Source of the DNA: Palsa-147 sp036513895
Lineage (GTDB): Bacteria > Acidobacteriota > Terriglobia > Acidiferrales > UBA7541
Assembly: GCA_036513895.1 (NCBI GenBank)
Contig: DATBYF010000055.1
Span: forward strand, 1 to 64,000
Reading direction: 5' to 3'
Length of the DNA stretch: 64,000 nt
Position numbers and translations under genes: made by a program. This document shows positions 63,445-64,000 of this stretch, in pieces (position 1 is the first letter of the stretch; every line of letters begins with the position of its first letter). The notes below the pieces were generated by a model. It was given only the letters and a program-made list of their open reading frames with translations. It searched no databases and was not told where the DNA came from.

Positions 63445-64000
63445 TTATGTACTGGATAAAAGTTCGCGGCGGCGGCGCCAATAGCGCGCTAGTCCATACC
63501 AATTTTGCCGCGACGATATCGAATGTTCGAACCAGAGAGCTTCTTCCGCAGTCACCAACGTAGACATTTCAGCTTTCACCATTTCTGAAAAGCCTTGCGC
63601 GCGGCTCGCATCATCTCTGTCGCGGTCGAGTGACAAACGAACAAATTCGCTCCAGCGCTCGAGGCGATTGCGAAACTCAGTCATATGCCATTTTACGTTG
63701 CCCGCCAAACCGAAATGAGTCAGGAACAAGTGCTGTGGATCGCGGCTTTCTATCAGATCCGCGCTTTCATTTAACTGCGCCAGATCAACATCGGGCGGCG
63801 GCGTCGCGGGATACACATAAGAGTCGGTGATACGGACACCCGCCGCGTCTCCCACAAACGCTACCTTGCTATCCATTTCGAAATAGCTAACGTGATGGAT
63901 CGCATGCCCCGGAGTGTAGAGAGCTTCAAATCCTCTCTCTCCGATGGTGATCTCCTCGCCGCCGTTTAGTATAGAGAGATTCCGCGCAGGCACTGGTTTG
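63445..64000 (-). CDS. Metallo-beta-lactamase-fold hydrolase, 5' end outside window
   Basis: The frame runs past the right edge; the window holds at least the last 184 residues. Visible: ALYTPGHAIHHVSYF, VAFVGDAAGVR and FLTHFG, which match MBL-fold zinc ligands (third His, bridging Asp and last His) of the glyoxalase II-like branch, although the N-terminal HxHxDH motif lies outside. The C-terminal 110 residues form a helical extension containing WSEFVRLSLDRDRDD. The GTG at 63993 is not a start, because conserved sequence continues before it. Convergent with the crotonase gene (56-base gap). Substrate unknown; thioester or lactone hydrolysis possible. Confidence 0.8.
   Translation of the reverse strand, partial: KPVPARNLSILNGGEEITIGERGFEALYTPGHAIHHVSYFEMDSKVAFVGDAAGVRITDSYVYPATPPPDVDLAQLNESADLIESRDPQHLFLTHFGLAGNVKWHMTEFRNRLERWSEFVRLSLDRDRDDASRAQGFSEMVKAEMSTLVTAEEALWFEHSISSRQNWYGLARYWRRRRELLSST

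Noticed and set aside
63445..63993. Complete MBL-fold gene starting at GTG 63993
   Set aside because: Conserved family sequence continues beyond this codon and the first zinc motif is missing, so the gene extends past the window.
1..64000. tRNA, rRNA, CRISPR, prophage or transposase genes
   Set aside because: Looked for cloverleaf tails, regular spaced repeats and transposase motifs by eye; none seen. A dedicated search could still find an RNA gene I missed.

Overview
The window looks like a chromosome segment of an Acidobacteriota member, probably Terriglobia/Acidobacteriia (Koribacter- or Sulfotelmatobacter-like). This is inferred from an acidobacterial-type duplicated orphan permease, many secreted proteins of unknown function, a moderately GC-rich composition and a diderm envelope gene set. 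No rRNA, tRNA, CRISPR array, transposase or phage gene was seen.

Layout. 1-1310 (+) holds the end of a small membrane protein, a 25-residue one-helix peptide, a charged hypothetical protein and a decayed TolC-like C-terminus. 1398-9604 (-) carries, in transcription order, a YihY-type membrane protein, a TamA/BamA-like barrel with seven POTRA repeats, TamB, and a small metallothionein. 9942-17242 (-) is a signalling block: a hybrid kinase with a receiver at each end, a TonB-dependent receptor, a YfiR-like periplasmic protein, a CHASE8-like/HAMP/PAS histidine kinase and a single-domain receiver. 17580-19233 (+) has CsbD, an ECF sigma factor and a secreted protein.

20363-38492 (+) is the main block, a near-continuous exopolysaccharide operon: degenerate receiver, giant SLBB exporter, PAP2-Wzi fusion, Wzz, polyprenyl glycosylphosphotransferase, two GT4 glycosyltransferases, a MurJ/Wzx-type flippase, a Trm112-methyltransferase, an O-antigen polymerase/ligase-type protein and an AsnB-type amidotransferase. 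Together these look like a Wzx/Wzy-type pathway without an obvious Wzc kinase domain. A LuxR-type regulator is divergent to it. 38647-46215 (+) follows with a YtxH protein and a trehalose-from-glucan cluster (TreZ, a GH57/DUF3536 protein, TreY) with overlapping or nearly touching genes.

46540-49299 contains two paralogous NarL-type regulators, a degenerate receiver and a small secreted protein, separated by REP-like palindromes. 49334-54837 has an exported nucleoside hydrolase, an ArsR-AHSA1-AHSA1 operon with a perfect operator overlapping its promoter, and an ADOP permease. 55059-60529 holds a secreted hypothetical protein, a HupE/UreJ-type membrane protein and two divergent CapA-type phosphoesterases. 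60574-64000 has an acyl-CoA synthetase whose acyl-pocket Trp is Gly, a crotonase lacking the usual Glu pair, and a convergent partial metallo-beta-lactamase-fold protein, suggesting acyl-CoA metabolism rather than simple acetate activation.
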